Source of the DNA: Candidatus Nomurabacteria bacterium RIFCSPLOWO2_01_FULL_42_20
GTDB taxonomy: Bacteria; Patescibacteriota; Minisyncoccia; Phycocordibacterales; CAZVEC01
Assembly: GCA_001785965.1 (NCBI GenBank)
Contig: MFVF01000034.1
Location: forward strand, 1 to 39,896
Length of the DNA: 39,896 nt
Direction of reading: 5' to 3'
The translations under genes were made by a program, and so were the position numbers. Numbering within the stretch: the stretch's first letter is position 1; each line of letters starts with the position of its first letter. Below the pieces are notes generated by a model, which was not told the origin of the DNA, made no database searches, and worked only from the letters and a program-made list of their open reading frames with translations. This document shows, in pieces, positions 37,744 to 39,896 of this stretch.

Positions 37744-38223
37744 ATGACACAAGTTAGATTAATGACAGAATCCGATTCTTTGGAACTTTCACAAGTTATT
37801 AAAGAAGTAATTCAAGATATTCCATACTACAACGACCTTGCAAAATCTAACGAGATTAAAAAATTTTCTGCTTCGGCTCTTGCTGACAAAATTCGTGAGG
37901 ACAAATACTCTGCAATAGTTGCTACCGAAAACAAAAAAATAATTGGCTTTTGTTTAAGCCGTTTTGACGATTATTTAATTTGGCTTGAATGGTTTGGAAT
38001 ACTTAAAAACCAACGGGGCAAAAGAATTTCAAAATTATTATTAGAAGAATTAGAAAAGACAACTCATTTAAGGGGATGTCATAAAATATGGTGCGACTGC
38101 CGAACAACTAACGAAGCGTCAAAACATATCCTTTCTGCTTTTGGCTACCAGCAAATTGCAACTGTATCAAATCACTGGTATGGACAAGATTTTATTTTGT
38201 GGCAAAAACTACTTGCTAAATGA
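37744..38223 (+). CDS. GNAT-family N-acetyltransferase
   Basis: 159 residues from the ATG at 37744. The longer in-frame start at 37672 adds a segment (MWVFAKLSRLSQIQVLAVII) unlike other GNATs and is rejected. Core: EDKYSAIVATENKKIIGFCL, LEWFGILKNQRGKRISKLLL (acetyl-CoA loop NQRGKRI), WCDCRTTNEASKHILSAFGY. The substrate is not inferable. It is divergent from tsaD. GCGAAA...TTTCGC in the upstream gap is a weak hairpin. Confidence 0.75.
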   Translation: MTQVRLMTESDSLELSQVIKEVIQDIPYYNDLAKSNEIKKFSASALADKIREDKYSAIVATENKKIIGFCLSRFDDYLIWLEWFGILKNQRGKRISKLLLEELEKTTHLRGCHKIWCDCRTTNEASKHILSAFGYQQIATVSNHWYGQDFILWQKLLAK

Positions 38224-38288
38224 TTTATTACTGGGAATATTTTAAACAAAGCTCTAGCATTATACCTAGATTTTGCTAAAATTAAAGT

Positions 38289-38699
38289 ATGTCTGCCTTA
38301 TCTTTAATTTTCACATTGGCGGCGATTGGCATAAGCGAGACTGTTTATTTGATTAGAATGAGAATTGTTGCCCAAAAGCCAATTTGTCCCATCGGCGGCG
38401 ATTGCCAAATTGTTCTAACTAGCAAGTGGAGCCATATTTTCGGCGTGCCAAATGATATTTTGGGACTTTTAAACTATATCGGTGTTGCTTTTCTTTCCGC
38501 ATTTCTTGTAATCGGATTTGGGCCGGCAAGTCTCTGGCTTCTTCTTTTGAAAATCAGCATTGCTCTTACTTCATTGCTTTCGCTATTTTTAATTTATTTA
38601 CAGTGGAAGGTAATCAAGGCGTGGTGTTTTTGGTGCGTCATGTCGGCTTGCACATTTTGGCTGATGGGGATTATAATGATAGTAAACAGTTTCGTTTAA
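38289..38699 (+). CDS. VKOR-family disulfide-bond oxidoreductase
   Basis: 136 residues with four membrane helices. The loop Cys pair is in PICPIGGDCQIVLTSKWSHI and the active-site CxxC is WCFWCVMSACT at the third/fourth helix. The SxW and short-loop layout match bacterial VKOR. It reoxidises a periplasmic or extracytoplasmic thioredoxin-like partner using quinone. The matching partner is probably the truncated thioredoxin-like gene at 39769, three genes downstream, so the cluster is likely a disulfide-forming system for secreted proteins. Confidence 0.85.
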   Translation: MSALSLIFTLAAIGISETVYLIRMRIVAQKPICPIGGDCQIVLTSKWSHIFGVPNDILGLLNYIGVAFLSAFLVIGFGPASLWLLLLKISIALTSLLSLFLIYLQWKVIKAWCFWCVMSACTFWLMGIIMIVNSFV

Positions 38700-38705
38700 T
38701 TTAAT

Positions 38706-39362
38706 ATGAAGAAAAACTTTCTCATTACAACTTTTATTTTTGTTTTCGGTTTCGTCTTACTCCCCAGCTTTTCTTTTGCTCAAGGAATGATGGAAAATAC
38801 CGCGGTAGTGTCAGATGGCCATACCGCCCGCGAAGAAGCCGAGGGTAAAATTATTTTGGAAAAACTCCAAGCCAAACAAGCCGCCTGTGCGGATTTGTCC
38901 GATGATGACTTTGAAAAATTAGGTGAATACTTTATGGGTACTATGATGGGCGCGTCTCATGAGGCAATGAATATTATGATGGTTGGAATGATGGGGAAAG
39001 ATGGTGAAGAACAAATGCATATAGCGATAGGTAAACGAATGAGCAATTGCGAGCCTGACGCGTCAATCCCACAAAATATAATGAACATGATGATGGGCGG
39101 CGGCATGATGGGAGGAAGCGGCAATTCTATGATGAATTTTGGTACTTTTGGTTTATTCGGCTGGATATTTGTGGTTCTTTTATGGGTTTTAGTTATCGTT
39201 AGCATTGTTGCTCTTATTAAATGGCTCATGGCGCAACCCCGCGGCTCACACGATCATGCACGCGACCACGAGAATCCTCCGCTTGAAATTCTAAAAGAAC
39301 GCTATGCCCGCAGCGAGATTGATAGAAAAGAATTTGAGGAAAAGAAAAAGGCTTTAGACTAG
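38706..39362 (+). CDS. Secreted/membrane protein with Met-rich segment and C-terminal SHOCT motif
   Basis: 218 residues. Signal sequence LITTFIFVFGFVLLPSFSFA, then an exported helical part with two Cys (QAACADLSDD, MSNCEPDASI), a Met/Gly-rich stretch (MMMGGGMMGGSGNSMMN) that could bind copper (inference only), a membrane helix (GWIFVVLLWVLVIVSIVALI), a short His-rich cytoplasmic linker (SHDHARDHEN) and the SHOCT pattern LEILKERYARSEIDRKEFEE. It starts 6 bases after the VKOR stop, so it is in the same operon. The redox and metal-linked context fits copper or disulfide handling, but the function is not known. Confidence 0.7.
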   Translation: MKKNFLITTFIFVFGFVLLPSFSFAQGMMENTAVVSDGHTAREEAEGKIILEKLQAKQAACADLSDDDFEKLGEYFMGTMMGASHEAMNIMMVGMMGKDGEEQMHIAIGKRMSNCEPDASIPQNIMNMMMGGGMMGGSGNSMMNFGTFGLFGWIFVVLLWVLVIVSIVALIKWLMAQPRGSHDHARDHENPPLEILKERYARSEIDRKEFEEKKKALD

Positions 39363-39380
39363 ATAAATTTATCAAAGAGC

Positions 39381-39779
39381 ATGAAAAAAACTTCGTTCCA
39401 TATTTTAAGAGTCGGATTAGCTATCACTTTCCTTTGGATTGCTGTTTTGATATTCAAAGAGCCGGAAGCTTGGGGCGCGATGTTACAGCCTTGGGCGGCC
39501 GGCCTTCTGCCGATTCCGATTGAAACTGCCATGATCGGCACGGCTGTTTTGGATTTGCTGATCGGCTTTCTGCTTTTGCTTGATGTTTGGGTTTTACTTG
39601 CCGCCATTTTGGGAAGTATTCATTTACTTATCATCATTATCACCGTCGGCATCAATCCGATTACCGTCCGCGATGTCGGTCTTCTGGCGGGAACTCTGGC
39701 ATTGCTTATTGATTCACTGCCGGCGGATATTATTAAAAAATTAAGATTAAACAACCAACAAAACCAAAATGCTAATTGA
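39381..39779 (+). CDS. DoxX-like membrane protein
   Basis: 132 residues, four membrane helices. ILRVGLAITFLWIAVLIFKE (first helix with the DoxX-type loop), IPIETAMIGTAVLDLLIGFL, LLLDVWVLLAAILGSIHLLI. DoxX-type proteins are often found with thiol-disulfide genes. It is in operon with the VKOR and SHOCT genes (18 bases) and overlaps the thioredoxin-like gene by 11 bases, indicating translational coupling. Confidence 0.7.
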   Translation: MKKTSFHILRVGLAITFLWIAVLIFKEPEAWGAMLQPWAAGLLPIPIETAMIGTAVLDLLIGFLLLLDVWVLLAAILGSIHLLIIIITVGINPITVRDVGLLAGTLALLIDSLPADIIKKLRLNNQQNQNAN

Positions 39780-39896
39780 ATTTTACGGTAAAGAATGCCC
39801 TCATTGCGCCAAAATGGCGCTGGTCGTCGATAAACTTGAAAAAGAAGAGGGAATTAAGATTGAAAAATATGAAGTCTGGCACGACGACAAAAATCT
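39769..39896 (+). CDS. Thioredoxin-like protein, N-terminal part (cut by window edge)
   Basis: Open from ATG 39769 to the right edge, 42 residues: MLIEFYGKECPHCAKMALVV followed by a helix and the start of the next strand (KIEKYEVWHDDK). CPHC is the redox-active motif (as in DsbA and related thioredoxins). No signal peptide is visible, so it may work in the cytosol. It overlaps the DoxX-like gene. Confidence 0.75.
   Translation, partial: MLIEFYGKECPHCAKMALVVDKLEKEEGIKIEKYEVWHDDKN

Overview
The window looks like a chromosome segment from a Candidate Phyla Radiation (Patescibacteria) bacterium, most likely a Parcubacteria-type lineage. The basis is gene content and style: many very small membrane proteins, lamin-tail, DUF5671-like and DUF5667-like proteins, a compact ValRS, a Wzy-like/TPR membrane protein beside murJ, a minimal alkyltransferase, few strong Shine-Dalgarno sites, and UGA used as a normal stop. 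This placement is by family recognition, not by a tree.

Layout. 1-4.8 kb: truncated comEC (minus strand, off the left edge), a small membrane protein, a Cys-rich mini-protein, a TauE/SafE permease and several unknown genes. 4.9-10 kb: ychF, a GNAT enzyme, two paralogous winged-helix regulators each with a palindromic operator-like site, a 2H phosphoesterase, an EamA transporter, a mini-MGMT and tsaC. 10-15 kb: tandem structured repeats, an autoregulated-looking trpR-like gene, a lamin-tail surface protein, a DUF5671-like membrane protein and a broken Bro-N gene. 15-25 kb: leuS (inflated, with an internal Nudix domain), a Wzy/TPR protein, murJ, lepA, ftsB/divIC-like, tRNA-Gly and a tRNA fragment. 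25-32 kb: a large secreted Hint-domain protein, a secreted C39-like peptidase, a 1-kb palindrome-rich gap, a DUF5667-like protein, glutaredoxin, tRNA-Arg and tRNA-Phe. 32-40 kb: hsp20, prsW, valS, tsaD (all minus), a GNAT enzyme, and a VKOR / SHOCT / DoxX / thioredoxin-like redox operon that runs off the right edge.

The most unusual thing is not one gene but the repeats. Short, mostly palindromic sequences occupy intergenic space and also lie in frame inside housekeeping genes (ychF, leuS, valS, lepA, tsaD, murJ, glutaredoxin, the lamin-tail signal peptide). They resemble in behaviour the Rickettsia palindromic elements. Two families have conserved flanks around hairpin arms that change sequence but stay complementary. 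One of them ('family A', CCCC-hairpin-GGGGCrsGAAGTGGTTAA) repeatedly abuts a second copy of the start or end of the neighbouring gene (glutaredoxin, ychF, the Cys-rich gene), always on its CCCC side. leuS shows the same kind of start duplication with a different repeat. This is the best candidate in the window for an undescribed system.
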